Origin: Proteocatella sp041738345
Lineage (GTDB): Bacteria; Bacillota; Clostridia; Peptostreptococcales; Filifactoraceae
Direction of reading: 5' to 3'
Assembly: GCA_041738345.1 (NCBI GenBank)
Contig: JBGSPX010000037.1
Span: 62,001-126,000 of the forward strand
DNA length: 64,000 nt
Below, in pieces: positions 43,555 through 53,245 of the stretch; position 1 is the first letter of the stretch; each line of letters begins with the position of its first letter. Made by a program: the position numbers and the translations under genes. Below the pieces are notes generated by a model. It was given only the letters and a program-made list of their open reading frames with translations, was not told the DNA's origin and ran no database searches.

Positions 43555-44321
43555 ATATACACTCCTACATACATTATTGGAATAGCAATCGTTTCAACAA
43601 TTTCACAGGTAGCTCCTAATATATCTCCTGATATTCCATCTATTTTTTCATATACAAAGTTTCTCATTTTTTTCACTAAACAGAAAATAACTAAAAAAGT
43701 GAATCCTAAAGATACTGCAAATATACTGCCATAAAGCAAATACATTGCAGCCTCCATGATAACACCATAAAATATTATTATAGCATAATATTTAAATTTA
43801 CTCAATTTCCCTATGAAAGGTTCTCCCATTTTTGATTTATTTAATGGTATTGCTTTATAGCAAATTATAATCAGCGAAATTCTTCCCATAATAGGAACTA
43901 TCATCAATAGAAAAATTTGGTTTGAATTTATACAAAACTCAAAAAATGCTATTTTTAAGATTAAAAGAAAAACTACTGCTAAAACTCCCATAGCACCAAT
44001 TCTAGAGTCTTTCATTATTTCAATAATTCTATCTTTATCTCTATAACTGAAAAGTCCATCAAAACTGTCTGATAACCCATCAAGATGAAGTCCTCCTGTT
44101 ATTAAAACCAAAGATAGTACTCCTAAGACCGATGCAATATGTGCTCCAAAAATAAGATTTGAAATATATGTTGTAAGTAGCACTAAGCTACCAATTATAA
44201 CTCCTATTAATGGAAAAAATATCATATTATCTGATTTTGCTATATAATTAAATTTCAATTTAACTGGAAATCTTGTAAGAAAAACTAATGTGCTTAAAAA
44301 AGAGTCTTTTATGTCATTCAT
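43536..44321 (-). CDS. cobS: Cobalamin synthase (adenosylcobinamide-GDP ribazoletransferase)
   Basis: 261 residues, integral membrane with 6-7 hydrophobic segments. The metal/substrate motif GLHLDGLSDSFDGLFSYRDK lies near 77-96. Joins adenosylcobinamide-GDP and alpha-ribazole. It lies 17 bases after cobU. Confidence 0.94.
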   Translation of the reverse strand: MNDIKDSFLSTLVFLTRFPVKLKFNYIAKSDNMIFFPLIGVIIGSLVLLTTYISNLIFGAHIASVLGVLSLVLITGGLHLDGLSDSFDGLFSYRDKDRIIEIMKDSRIGAMGVLAVVFLLILKIAFFEFCINSNQIFLLMIVPIMGRISLIIICYKAIPLNKSKMGEPFIGKLSKFKYYAIIIFYGVIMEAAMYLLYGSIFAVSLGFTFLVIFCLVKKMRNFVYEKIDGISGDILGATCEIVETIAIPIMYVGVYICKLFI

Positions 44322-44338
44322 TTATTGCGCCTCTTTCG

Positions 44339-44896
44339 TTATTTTATTTTCATGGGAATTGAACTTACAACAAAATATACTTCATCTGCATATTTTGCAC
44401 AAATCTGATTGGCTCGCCCTACATAATCTCTATATATTCTAGATAGTTTGTTGGCTGGAACAATTCCAAGTCCTAATTCATTGCTAACCAAAACCAAATT
44501 CCCTTTTGATTTTTTTGTCTTTTCTAGTATTGCTACAATAGAATTATTTATTTCAGCTTCTATTTCATTTGCTTTTTCAACAGATATATTTTCAAAATCT
44601 AAATTATCTTTAAACATCATATTACTTATATACATAGTTATACAATCCAAAAGCACAAATTCATGAGAATTCATAATATCTGTTATATAATCCTCTATCT
44701 TAAGTGATTTTTCATAAGTGCTCCAACTGCCACCTCGTTGAATTTGATGTTTTTTTATTCTGTCCTTCATTTCCTCGTCGAGCGCTTCTGCGGTAGCTAT
44801 ATAGCCTAAATTTTTACCATTTTCAGTGCAATAGCTTTCTGCAAAAGTACTTTTTCCAGACCTTGCTCCACCTGTTACAAATATGATTTTTCCCAT
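44339..44896 (-). CDS. cobU: Adenosylcobinamide kinase / guanylyltransferase
   Basis: 185 residues: P-loop GGARSGKSTFAES near the start, the histidine-bearing RIKKHQIQRGGSW, LLDCITMYISNMMF and VSNELGLGIVPANKLSRIYRD. Phosphorylates and then GMP-loads cobinamide. Start set at ATG 44896, after AGAGGT; the frame runs 11 codons further up. cobT and corrin-ring genes are absent here, so the three genes cover only final assembly or cobinamide salvage. Confidence 0.94.
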   Translation of the reverse strand: MGKIIFVTGGARSGKSTFAESYCTENGKNLGYIATAEALDEEMKDRIKKHQIQRGGSWSTYEKSLKIEDYITDIMNSHEFVLLDCITMYISNMMFKDNLDFENISVEKANEIEAEINNSIVAILEKTKKSKGNLVLVSNELGLGIVPANKLSRIYRDYVGRANQICAKYADEVYFVVSSIPMKIK

Positions 44897-44912
44897 ATAA
44901 ATACTACCTCTG

Positions 44913-46262
44913 TTATTCTGTATCTGCATCTTTGGGTTTTTCTTCAGCTTCTTTTGTTCCCACTAAAATAACCTTAGTTTGACTTGGATATCTATCCTTA
45001 GATACAAGTTTTTTTACGCCGTCTACTATTACATATGTTTCAGAACGAACTTCATCTCGTCCTTTAGTTTTTAATTTTTCTTCACCTTTTGGAAGTGTAG
45101 GGTCTTCAACACTCTTAACTTCTCTCACCTTTTTAGAAACTACATTAGAAATAACTTCTATATTAGGCACACTTTCTACATTTCCATATATACTAACGGT
45201 AACACTACTGCTTCCCACATACGATTTTATAAGTATAGGAAAATTATAGTTGTTTCTAAATTTAAAATCAATTGAATTATCACTTACCGTAGCATCTCTA
45301 CCATAACTCACATAATTAGAAGGTATCGAATGCGGTCTTCTTTGTACAACCTCAAGTCCTGCATAAAGCACACTATTATATAGCGTAGATGACGTTTGAC
45401 ATACTCCTCCGCCAAGACCTTCTTCTATCTCACCATTTACTATTACTGTGGCATTCTTATATCCATTTTTAGCAGTTTTTAGTTTAGTTACATCATTATA
45501 TGAAAAAACCTCACCTGGCATTAAAACCATATTATTCATATACTCTGCTGATACTCTTATATTTTCATTTCTTCCATGGAGATGAGATGAAAATGTGGTT
45601 TTATAACTCCCAATAACTCCATTTATCTTATTTAGGTCTTCACTTTTGACCTTAGGTTCAACTTCTTTTATTGGAACTTCTACAACAACATCTTTCTTTG
45701 GTTCTATAGCTTCATATATTTTAGTTTTAAACGCTTCTCTATCTATTGCTATACCATTTTCTCCATTATTTACATAAATTGAAGAATCTACTGTTATAGT
45801 AGCATCTTTGGGTTCTCTTTCTATATCACTTTTTATATTCTGATATAATTTTTCTTCTATATCTTGCGGCACTACATTTTTTACATCAAAAGTTTTCTCT
45901 GATTTTAAATATTTAAGTTTAATATAATCAGAAAAATCTTTTAAGATTTCACCACTTCGCCCTACTTGATAAGCCTCGTTTACAGCTTCCTCTAAATCAA
46001 ATTCGCACCCTAATTCCGTCAAACTGTAGACATGCGATTTCCCATCATATCTTAAATCGATATTTTTATACGCATTTTCTGATTTCAACAACTTTCTCGC
46101 ATCTTCTTTTGAAAGATTCCCTACATTGGTATCATTCACATAAATATTATCTAGTATTTTTGCTGCTGAAACAGTATTAGAAAAAGAATAAATTAAAATA
46201 CCTGAAATAAGTGCTGTCAAAAATACTATTCCTAAAAAAATTTTCAAACCTGTACTTTTCAA
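44913..46262 (-). CDS. VanW-like wall protein with peptidoglycan-binding and G5 domains
   Basis: 449 residues: membrane anchor or signal at 7-30, a PG-binding_4 type region (about 38-215, NVGNLSKEDARKLL), the VanW domain (PGEVFSYNDVTKLKTAKNGY, GGGVCQTSSTLYNSVLYAGL, RRPHSIPSNYVSYGRDATV), and a C-terminal G5 domain (about 375-435, KGRDEVRSETYVIVDG). Located outside the membrane; probable wall-binding protein of unknown enzymatic role. Confidence 0.9.
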   Translation of the reverse strand: MKSTGLKIFLGIVFLTALISGILIYSFSNTVSAAKILDNIYVNDTNVGNLSKEDARKLLKSENAYKNIDLRYDGKSHVYSLTELGCEFDLEEAVNEAYQVGRSGEILKDFSDYIKLKYLKSEKTFDVKNVVPQDIEEKLYQNIKSDIEREPKDATITVDSSIYVNNGENGIAIDREAFKTKIYEAIEPKKDVVVEVPIKEVEPKVKSEDLNKINGVIGSYKTTFSSHLHGRNENIRVSAEYMNNMVLMPGEVFSYNDVTKLKTAKNGYKNATVIVNGEIEEGLGGGVCQTSSTLYNSVLYAGLEVVQRRPHSIPSNYVSYGRDATVSDNSIDFKFRNNYNFPILIKSYVGSSSVTVSIYGNVESVPNIEVISNVVSKKVREVKSVEDPTLPKGEEKLKTKGRDEVRSETYVIVDGVKKLVSKDRYPSQTKVILVGTKEAEEKPKDADTE

Positions 46263-46276
46263 ATTACCATTCTCCT

Positions 46277-46897
46277 TTATTTTTTATAATAATTACAATC
46301 ATTTGTCAATAAACAGCTTTCGCATAAAGGATTCTTTGCTTTACACATTCTTCTTCCATGAAATATCATTGCGTGGTGTGCTTTTGTGTACATACTCTTA
46401 GGTATTTTTGATGTTACATCCTTCTCAATCAAGTCTGGATTGGTATTTTGGGTAAGTCCTAACCTAAAGCTTATTCTCTTAACATGAGTATCTACTGCAA
46501 ATGCCGGAATTCCAAAACAATTACTTAGAACTACATTTGCAGTTTTTCGTCCTACTCCTGGCAATGAGGTTAAACCCTCCATATCATCTGGCACTTTCGA
46601 GTCATATTTTTCCAGAATTATTTTTGAAGTCTTTATTATATTTTCTGCTTTTGAATTATAAAAACCGATACTCTTTATACGCTCTTTTAGCACCTCTATA
46701 TCCGCACTAGCTAGTTCCTTGGGATTTTTATATTCTTTGAATAATTCCTTTGTAACTATATTTACTCTTTTATCAGTTGACTGTGCGCTTAAAATAGTCG
46801 CGATTAAAAGTTGAAATGGATTTTCATGCACTAGCTCACATTCAGCATCTGGATACATCTCTATTAGAGTCTTTACTATTCTTGTATGTCTATTCAT
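46277..46897 (-). CDS. nth: Endonuclease III
   Basis: 206 residues: helix-hairpin-helix GLTSLPGVGRKTANVVL with the catalytic lysine, VDTHVKRISFRLGL with the catalytic aspartate, and a C-terminal 4Fe-4S ligand set C-x6-C-x2-C-x5-C. DNA glycosylase/AP lyase for oxidised pyrimidines. Overlaps queG by 8 bases. Confidence 0.96.
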   Translation of the reverse strand: MNRHTRIVKTLIEMYPDAECELVHENPFQLLIATILSAQSTDKRVNIVTKELFKEYKNPKELASADIEVLKERIKSIGFYNSKAENIIKTSKIILEKYDSKVPDDMEGLTSLPGVGRKTANVVLSNCFGIPAFAVDTHVKRISFRLGLTQNTNPDLIEKDVTSKIPKSMYTKAHHAMIFHGRRMCKAKNPLCESCLLTNDCNYYKK

Positions 46898-47789
46898 TGT
46901 CTACAATAAGAATATTACGCTTAATAATACTCTTTCCTCTCCAAGAAAAATTTCTATTTCCATATATATGTTTAAACTCTTTATTACTAAGGCCTAATAC
47001 ATCATCTAAGTTTATATTATACAATAAATCTACATTAAAATCTTCAATATTTGAAGATTTTTTATTTTTATTTTCAGGACATATAATCTGACAAATATCG
47101 CATCCGTATATTTTATACTGTTTTTTTAAAATATTTTCTTCATTTTCATCCAAGTGTTTTTTTTGCGTCAAGTAAGAAATACATTTATTGAAATTTAATC
47201 CATTTTCGAAAATTGCACCCGTAGGACAACTCTCTATACATTTTTTACAATTTATGCAATTAGTTTTCTCTGTTTTGTATTCTTCAAATGCTATATCAGT
47301 AAACAATAGTGATAAAAATCCATAACTCCCATAAATATCATTTATTACAAGCGAATTTACTCCCCGCTTGCCGAGTCCTGACTCCATAGCAAAAAATTTT
47401 TCATTGTATTCTCCATTATCACACTGAATGTGATATTTTAAATTAGGATATTTATCACATAATTCAATTGCCAGTTTATTTGCAATAGCTTTAACTCCCT
47501 TATGATAATCTATGCTGCACGCATGAACAGATAGATTGCTTTTTTGTGCAATTTCTAATTTCTCACAACTTGAATATGGGGTAAATATTACAATTATACT
47601 TTGAGCTTCAAACCCATATTTATCAGAAAATAAGTCTAGACTTTCTCCTTCTATTTCATATTCACAACTAAATCCATCTTGTTTTCTTTGTTTAAGACTC
47701 TTTATAAATTTTGAATAATTTTCCTTTTGAGCTTCAAAATTTAAAATCCTGTATTCAAAAAAATCATTAGTTAAGTTTAGCTTATACAT
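46890..47789 (-). CDS. queG: Epoxyqueuosine reductase-like (QueG)
   Basis: 299 residues. Corrinoid/substrate region ACSIDYHKGVKAIANKL, then GLGKRGVNSLVINDIYGSYGF, and two 4Fe-4S clusters (CINCKKCIESCPTG and CDICQIICPEN, with GLNFNKCISYLTQKK between). Reduces epoxyqueuosine in tRNA using cobalamin, whose assembly genes lie next door. At 299 residues it is at the short end and lacks the HEAT-like C-terminal extension. Confidence 0.88.
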   Translation of the reverse strand: MYKLNLTNDFFEYRILNFEAQKENYSKFIKSLKQRKQDGFSCEYEIEGESLDLFSDKYGFEAQSIIVIFTPYSSCEKLEIAQKSNLSVHACSIDYHKGVKAIANKLAIELCDKYPNLKYHIQCDNGEYNEKFFAMESGLGKRGVNSLVINDIYGSYGFLSLLFTDIAFEEYKTEKTNCINCKKCIESCPTGAIFENGLNFNKCISYLTQKKHLDENEENILKKQYKIYGCDICQIICPENKNKKSSNIEDFNVDLLYNINLDDVLGLSNKEFKHIYGNRNFSWRGKSIIKRNILIVDNE

Positions 47790-47806
47790 AAATTCCCCTT
47801 ATAAAA

Positions 47807-47836
47807 AAACCTTTGAGAATGAACATCTCAAAGGTT
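47807..47836 (-). terminator. Terminator of the SEC-C gene
   Basis: A 12-base stem (47807-47818 with 47825-47836) followed on the minus strand by a run of T, directly behind the SEC-C protein stop. Confidence 0.85.
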
Positions 47837-47845
47837 TCTTTCAAA

Positions 47846-48343
47846 CTATTTGCCACAGCACTTTTTGTATTTCTTTCCGCTGCCACAAGGACAATCATCA
47901 TTTCTTCCGATTTTGTTTTCATTGACTACCGTTCTAGTCTTATTATATTCTTTTTTAATTTGTTGTCTCTGCTCAGCAGTTAAAATACCTTCCCAAGCTT
48001 CCATGCCATATAACCAATCTGCTTTAGCTGCCAACATATTGAAATATAATTTTTCAAAATCAATATTTAATGCTACTTCTGTATCTTCGCTTAATGATTC
48101 CATATCTAACTCTTCAGTTAAAGATGTGTTTATTCCATCAAGAAATCCTACTACAGTAAGTGCTTCCACTTCAAACTTTTCTGCTAACTTTTCAACAGTT
48201 CCTTTTAAAACCTCTTCTTTATGAGTTAGTAGATAATCATAAAATTTTGCTTCTTTTGGAAGATATTCTCCCCAAAATGCTTCATACTCTTCTTGAGTTT
48301 CGATTTGATAAGCAAGCTTATCCCATTTGCTATATAAAGACAT
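47846..48343 (-). CDS. SEC-C motif protein
   Basis: 165 residues: helical, acidic N-terminal part and a C-terminal SEC-C zinc motif IGRNDDCPCGSGKKYKKCCGK (given in two parts: C-x-C at about 151-153 and CC at 162-163). The last 20 residues match the zinc tail of SecA, but there is no SecA body. Function unknown; single-gene unit with its own promoter and terminator. AAAGGAAT precedes the ATG. Confidence 0.88.
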   Translation of the reverse strand: MSLYSKWDKLAYQIETQEEYEAFWGEYLPKEAKFYDYLLTHKEEVLKGTVEKLAEKFEVEALTVVGFLDGINTSLTEELDMESLSEDTEVALNIDFEKLYFNMLAAKADWLYGMEAWEGILTAEQRQQIKKEYNKTRTVVNENKIGRNDDCPCGSGKKYKKCCGK

Positions 48344-48377
48344 ATCTTATATTCCTTTCAGTTTTTTTAACCTTTGT

Positions 48378-48407
48378 ATTATAGCAGGAAAACTGCTACA
48401 TTGTAAA
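48378..48407 (-). promoter_or_regulatory. Promoter of the SEC-C gene with palindrome in the spacer
   Basis: On the minus strand TTTACA (48407-48402) and TATAAT (48383-48378) with an 18-base spacer. TAGCAG/CTGCTA (48382-48398) is a perfect inverted repeat with a 5-base centre lying in the spacer and touching the -10 box, a good place for a repressor; it could also act as a weak end signal for smpB. Confidence 0.55.
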
Positions 48408-48414
48408 TAGAAAC

Positions 48415-48867
48415 CTAATAATTTTTAAGTTCTCTTTGCATTCTTCTTTCTGTATCCTTTTTGGCAAGAGCTTCTCTCTTATCATAAAGTTTTTTTCCTT
48501 TAGCTAATCCTATTTCAAGTTTAACTTTTCCTCTTTTTAAATACATCTTTATAGGAACTATAGTGTATCCTTTCAACGTTGTTTCGCCAATCAATTTTTT
48601 TATTTCGTATTTATGAAGCAAAAGTTTTCTTACTCTAAGCGGATCTACATTAAAAATGTTTCCTTGTTCATAAGGACTTATGTGCACTTGCTTAAGATAA
48701 GCTTCAGAATTATCTATTGAAATATATCCCTCAGACAGATTGACTTTAGACAGTCTTATAGATTTTACCTCTGTTCCTTTTAGTTCAATTCCTGCTTCAT
48801 AAGTTTCTAATATTTCAAAATTAAATCTTGCTTTTTTATTCTGCGCAACTATTTTTATATCAGACAC
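48415..48867 (-). CDS. smpB: SsrA-binding protein SmpB
   Basis: 150 residues: KIVAQNKKARFNFEILETYEAGI, LKGTEVKSIR, NLSEGYISI and the basic tail KLYDKREALAKKDTERRMQRE. Needed for tmRNA rescue. It starts one base after the flavo-diiron gene; RNase R, its usual partner, lies upstream in the same direction. The tmRNA gene itself is not in the window. Confidence 0.96.
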   Translation of the reverse strand: MSDIKIVAQNKKARFNFEILETYEAGIELKGTEVKSIRLSKVNLSEGYISIDNSEAYLKQVHISPYEQGNIFNVDPLRVRKLLLHKYEIKKLIGETTLKGYTIVPIKMYLKRGKVKLEIGLAKGKKLYDKREALAKKDTERRMQRELKNY

Positions 48868-48868
48868 T

Positions 48869-50068
48869 TTATTCTCCTCTTAGTCTTTTAGCCATTTCTT
48901 TAGCTATTATCGCTAGGCTCTCCAAATCTTCTTTTTTAGGAGAACACTTAGCTTCTACCGTATGCTCTATGACATCATAATCACTGCATTCTGCAAATTG
49001 CTTTAGAGTTTTAACACCCCCACCACTCCAGCTGTATGAACCACAAATTCCAAGAATATGATTTTTTATATTATTCATTTCAATCACCTTAACAAGCGTA
49101 GCCATAGGTGGGAATAAACCATTGTTATACGCACAGCTTGCTAATATTAAACCCTTGTATTTCCATATATCATTAACGATGTATGAATGATGAGTTTTTG
49201 AAGCATCATATATCTTTATATTTTTAATGCCTTCTTCTGCTAAATATCTTGCTACAGTTTCTGCCATAGTGGCTGTATTTCCATACATAGAACCATATAC
49301 AATTACTACCCCTTCTTCGGTTTCGTAATTTGACCATTTTCTATATTCTTCTATTATTTTTGCAGGATTGGTTCTCCAAACAGGACCATGTACCGGACAA
49401 ATCATTTTGATTTCAAGTGCTTCTAATTTTTTTAAAACCCCCTGAACTTGCTTTGAATGTTTTCCTATTATGTTTGAATAGTATCTTCTAGTTTCAGACT
49501 CATAATACTTCCAGTTTATTTCATCATCAAAAATAGGGCCATTTAGTGCACCAAATCCACCAAATGCATCCTGTGAAAATAGTATTTTGTCATAAGTTTC
49601 ATAACTTATCATAGATTCTGGCCAATGCACCATCGGTGTCATAATGAACTTTAGTGTTCTTTTCCCTAAGCAAAGTTCATCGCCTTCTTTTACCTCCAGC
49701 ATATTCATGTCTTCTATTCCATAAAACTCTTTAAGCATTTCTCTAGTTTTCTTGTTAACCACAAGTGTAACATCTGGATATAGACTAATTATATTTTTTA
49801 GAGAACTCGAATGATCTGGCTCCATATGGTGAATTACCAAATAATCCAATTTTTCGCCCGATAAAGCCTCATCCATCTTTTCAACAAAACTATCTACCTT
49901 ATTTATTTTTACTGTATCCAATAGTACGTTTTTTTCATCTTTAATTATATAAGAATTATAAGTGACTCCATTATCTAGTGGCCACATATTTTCAAATAAA
50001 TAAGTCTCTCTATCATTTACCCCGATATAATATATATCTTCAGTAACTTTAACTGATAACGTGTTCAT
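48869..50068 (-). CDS. fprA: A-type flavoprotein (flavo-diiron protein)
   Basis: 399 residues: beta-lactamase-like diiron domain (1-245) with H81-x-E83-x-D85-H86 in HHMEPDHS, H in MVHWPESM, D in SQDAFGGFG and H in CPVHGPVW; then a flavodoxin domain (about 252-395, VIVYGSMYGNTATMAE). All iron ligands are present. Reduces O2 to water and/or NO to N2O in anaerobes. GGAGG precedes the ATG. Likely oxidative-stress defence. Confidence 0.95.
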   Translation of the reverse strand: MNTLSVKVTEDIYYIGVNDRETYLFENMWPLDNGVTYNSYIIKDEKNVLLDTVKINKVDSFVEKMDEALSGEKLDYLVIHHMEPDHSSSLKNIISLYPDVTLVVNKKTREMLKEFYGIEDMNMLEVKEGDELCLGKRTLKFIMTPMVHWPESMISYETYDKILFSQDAFGGFGALNGPIFDDEINWKYYESETRRYYSNIIGKHSKQVQGVLKKLEALEIKMICPVHGPVWRTNPAKIIEEYRKWSNYETEEGVVIVYGSMYGNTATMAETVARYLAEEGIKNIKIYDASKTHHSYIVNDIWKYKGLILASCAYNNGLFPPMATLVKVIEMNNIKNHILGICGSYSWSGGGVKTLKQFAECSDYDVIEHTVEAKCSPKKEDLESLAIIAKEMAKRLRGE

Positions 50069-50136
50069 ATTTCAAAACCCTCCGATTTATTTTTAATAAT
50101 ATTTTATAATGAAATTACAAAAAAATCTATACAAAA

Positions 50137-52251
50137 CTAAATAATTGTAAGCCTAATCTCTTTGAACGCAAAATCCACGCTGCCTACTTCTACTTTAAGT
50201 TTATCTCCTACACGATATATTTTTCCAGTTCTTTCGCCTCTAGCGCAGTAATTCATTTCATCAAACACAAAATAATCACTGTCTATGTCCGCAAATCTAA
50301 CTAGACCTTCCACCGTGTTCTCTAGCATTATAAACATCCCAAAGTTTGTTACACTAACAATTCTACCCTCAAATTCATCTCCTATATGATTCTTCATATA
50401 ATGACATTTCAGAAGATCATCTACACTTCGTTCTGTCTCCATTGCTTTTATTTCATTCTCTGAGCATTGGTTTGCCACGTCTGAAATAATTCCCTCGTAG
50501 TGAGTAATTCGTTTTTCATCAAGATTCCCAGAAATACTTTCTTTTATTATTCTATGAATTTGTAAATCAGGATATCTTCTTATCGGTGATGTAAAATGAG
50601 TATAGTATTTTGCTGCAAGTCCAAAATGCCCAATACAATCTGGAGAGTATCTTGCCTTTTTTAGTGATCTTAAAAGCGCATACGATATTATTGTACTTTG
50701 CTCAAGTTCTTTAGTTTCTTCAATTATCTTTTGGATATCTGTAGAATGAATATCGCCATCTTTTCTAAGCTTGATTTTTATATTCATATTTGATAAAAAT
50801 TTAAATATAGTTGCTATTTTTTCTGCATCTGGATCTTCATGGACTCTATATAAAAACGGAATTTCTTGAACGCAAAAAACTTCTGCGATAAGTTCATTTG
50901 CTGCAATCATAAATTCTTCAATAATTTTGTTTGCAATTCCCATTTCGCGTTTTTCAACACCAACCACTTTGTTATCTTCTATTACAAATTTAGATTCCGG
51001 AAAATCAAAATCAAGGTTTCCTCTTTTTCGTTTCTTTTCCTCGAGTATTTTTGCCAATTCATGAGATACCTTAAGCGCATTCTCAAGCTTTTCGTCTTTG
51101 TACCCCATTATATTACTAGGCTTCCCTTCAAGAAAATCTGTAACTTCAGGATAGGTTAGTCGATACTTTGATTCTATTACACTATTTACAATTTCATAAT
51201 CAAGCACCTTCCCCTTGTCATTTATTCTCATAACACATGAAAGGGTCAACTTAGCTTCATTCGGATTTAAAGAACATAAATTATTTGATATTTTTTCAGG
51301 AAGCATAGGCACTACACGATTTGCAAAATATATAGATGTCCCTCTTTCTACAGCTTCCTTATCTAAAGGAGAATGCTCATTTACATAGTGACTTACATCT
51401 GCAATGTGTACTCCCAAAGTATATGTGCCATCTTCATTTTTATCAATAGATATCGCATCATCTAAATCTTTTGCATCTTCTCCATCTATCGTGAATATAA
51501 GCTTATTTCTAAAGTCAGTACGTTTTGATAACTCTTCTTTTGTCGCTCCATCTTCAAGACTTTTAACATAACTCATTACTTTCTTAGGAAACTCAGTCTT
51601 TATTTTCTTCTGAACCAGTTCACTTTCTATTTCTACCGAAAGATCATTTTTCTTCCCTAAAATTTCGGTCACTTTCCCTTCAGGCTTTTTCTTTCCATCT
51701 GGATAAGATATTATTTTACACACTACCATATCCCTGTTTTGTGCGCCTTTTGTATTTGCGCCCGATACGAATATATCATATGATTGTCTGTTATCTATAG
51801 GTACTACAAATCCAAAATTTTTACTGCTAACAAACATTCCTACAATCGTATCTGTATTTCGTTTAAGAATGCTGACAACTTCCGCTTCAGCTCTTTCACG
51901 TTCTCCTTTTTCTGCAACAATTTTTGCAAGAACCACATCTGCATCCATAGCCGTTCCTAAGTTTGGAGGAGAAACAAATATATCATCTTCATCTTGAAGT
52001 ATAAACCCAAACCCTTTAGGATTAATCTTAATTATTCCTTTTACAAACCCATTTCGAATAGCAAGTCCATATTTTCCTTTTTTAGTTTTGAGTACTTCCC
52101 CACTATCCATGAGCTTTTCAAGTACTTCTCCTAAAAATTTCTCATCGCTTTTATTTGATGCAAAAATCATACTTAACTCTTTGAATGTTAAGTTTTTATA
52201 AGATTCCTCATTCATTAATTCCAATATTTTTTCTGAAATGTTTTTCCTCAT
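50137..52251 (-). CDS. rnr: Ribonuclease R
   Basis: 704 residues: N-terminal winged helix (1-70), cold-shock domains (about 75-215), RNB catalytic domain with FTIDGEDAKDLDDAISI near 250 and YCHFTSPIRRYPDL-type end (HFTSPIRRYPDLQIHR), and an S1 domain (about 620-700, GRIVSVTNFGMFIMLE). 3'-5' exonuclease that degrades structured RNA and works with SmpB/tmRNA. Ends soon after S1 without the long basic tail of E. coli RNase R. Confidence 0.96.
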   Translation of the reverse strand: MRKNISEKILELMNEESYKNLTFKELSMIFASNKSDEKFLGEVLEKLMDSGEVLKTKKGKYGLAIRNGFVKGIIKINPKGFGFILQDEDDIFVSPPNLGTAMDADVVLAKIVAEKGERERAEAEVVSILKRNTDTIVGMFVSSKNFGFVVPIDNRQSYDIFVSGANTKGAQNRDMVVCKIISYPDGKKKPEGKVTEILGKKNDLSVEIESELVQKKIKTEFPKKVMSYVKSLEDGATKEELSKRTDFRNKLIFTIDGEDAKDLDDAISIDKNEDGTYTLGVHIADVSHYVNEHSPLDKEAVERGTSIYFANRVVPMLPEKISNNLCSLNPNEAKLTLSCVMRINDKGKVLDYEIVNSVIESKYRLTYPEVTDFLEGKPSNIMGYKDEKLENALKVSHELAKILEEKKRKRGNLDFDFPESKFVIEDNKVVGVEKREMGIANKIIEEFMIAANELIAEVFCVQEIPFLYRVHEDPDAEKIATIFKFLSNMNIKIKLRKDGDIHSTDIQKIIEETKELEQSTIISYALLRSLKKARYSPDCIGHFGLAAKYYTHFTSPIRRYPDLQIHRIIKESISGNLDEKRITHYEGIISDVANQCSENEIKAMETERSVDDLLKCHYMKNHIGDEFEGRIVSVTNFGMFIMLENTVEGLVRFADIDSDYFVFDEMNYCARGERTGKIYRVGDKLKVEVGSVDFAFKEIRLTII

Positions 52252-52271
52252 CTATTCCTCCATAAGAATTT

Positions 52272-52985
52272 CTAAAACTCTAGTACTTGTCCTCTTTTTT
52301 CAATAGTAAGCACCTTAGTAAGTTTAGATTCTTCTTCAACATAATTTTTAAATTTTTGGGTTATATAGTAACAATCTTGAAAATGCATAGGAATAAACAC
52401 CTTCGGGCTTACTTTTTCAATAAAATATTTTCCTCCATAAAAATATGCATCTTCCAATCTAGGATCCACAGGGAAAAAAGCAATATCTATTTTTGTTCCT
52501 ATAATTCTCTCTACTTCTCTAAAAAAAGAATTTTTAGCATTTTCCTTTTCGTCTTCCGTTTCACCTTCCCAGTGCCACCAGTTTAAATCTCCTGCATGAA
52601 AAATCTTTTTACCTTCAATTTCAACAAGAAAACTTAAACCCTCATCTGTAGACCCAAAAGTTTCCACTTTGAGGCCATCTATTTCAAATTTTTCATAAGG
52701 TGCACAAAGCATAATGCTTTCATTTTTAGCAATTCTTAAATCATTAGAAATTACATATTTCGCATTATTATGGAGCTTAAATATTTCTTTATCAAAATGA
52801 TCATAATGTGCATGGGATACAAAAAACACTACTTTTTTATCATTAGAAAAATCTTCTGACTTTAATCGTCCACAATCAAAAGCACTCTTTTTTTTGCAGT
52901 TATCCTCAAAATAATCAAAAACTATAATTCTATCCTCAGTTTCTACTAAAAACCCACTATGAAACAAATATTTTATCTTAAACAT
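52272..52985 (-). CDS. Metallo-beta-lactamase-fold hydrolase
   Basis: 237 residues: HxHxDH-type motif in VSHAHYDHFD, second metal residues in FHAGDLNWWHW and a late histidine in FIPMHFQD. Related to the UlaG/YtkL-like group; substrate unknown. Start at ATG 52985 with GGAGG 6 bases upstream, six codons inside the open frame. Follows no terminator and precedes rnr by 20 bases. Confidence 0.88.
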   Translation of the reverse strand: MFKIKYLFHSGFLVETEDRIIVFDYFEDNCKKKSAFDCGRLKSEDFSNDKKVVFFVSHAHYDHFDKEIFKLHNNAKYVISNDLRIAKNESIMLCAPYEKFEIDGLKVETFGSTDEGLSFLVEIEGKKIFHAGDLNWWHWEGETEDEKENAKNSFFREVERIIGTKIDIAFFPVDPRLEDAYFYGGKYFIEKVSPKVFIPMHFQDCYYITQKFKNYVEEESKLTKVLTIEKRGQVLEF

Positions 52986-53190
52986 TTCAAACCTCCACAA
53001 CATATATATTTTATCACATATTATCTATATAATTATCTTCCTATTCCTATAATAACATTTTAAATGGAAAACTCCAAAAAAATTTTGTATAAAAACTCTT
53101 CAAAATACACTGTCCAATATAATAATATAATAAAATCAAGCCTTACGCCGTATAAATAATTATTTATGTCTAGAAAAAAAATATATATTG

Positions 53191-53199
53191 TGATATAAT
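53191..53199 (+). promoter_or_regulatory. Extended -10 promoter of the pseudouridine synthase gene
   Basis: TGATATAAT gives a TG-N-TATAAT extended -10; no good -35 is needed. The start codon lies about 40 bases after the expected transcription start. Confidence 0.5.
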
Positions 53200-53245
53200 C
53201 TTTTTTAAAGTAAACAAAAAATATGATTTAAATGTGAGGTCAATT

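Noticed and set aside
42976..46262. Cobalamin riboswitch near cobU-cobS-cobC
   Set aside because: Gaps around these genes are under 30 bases and no B12-box-like sequence was found.
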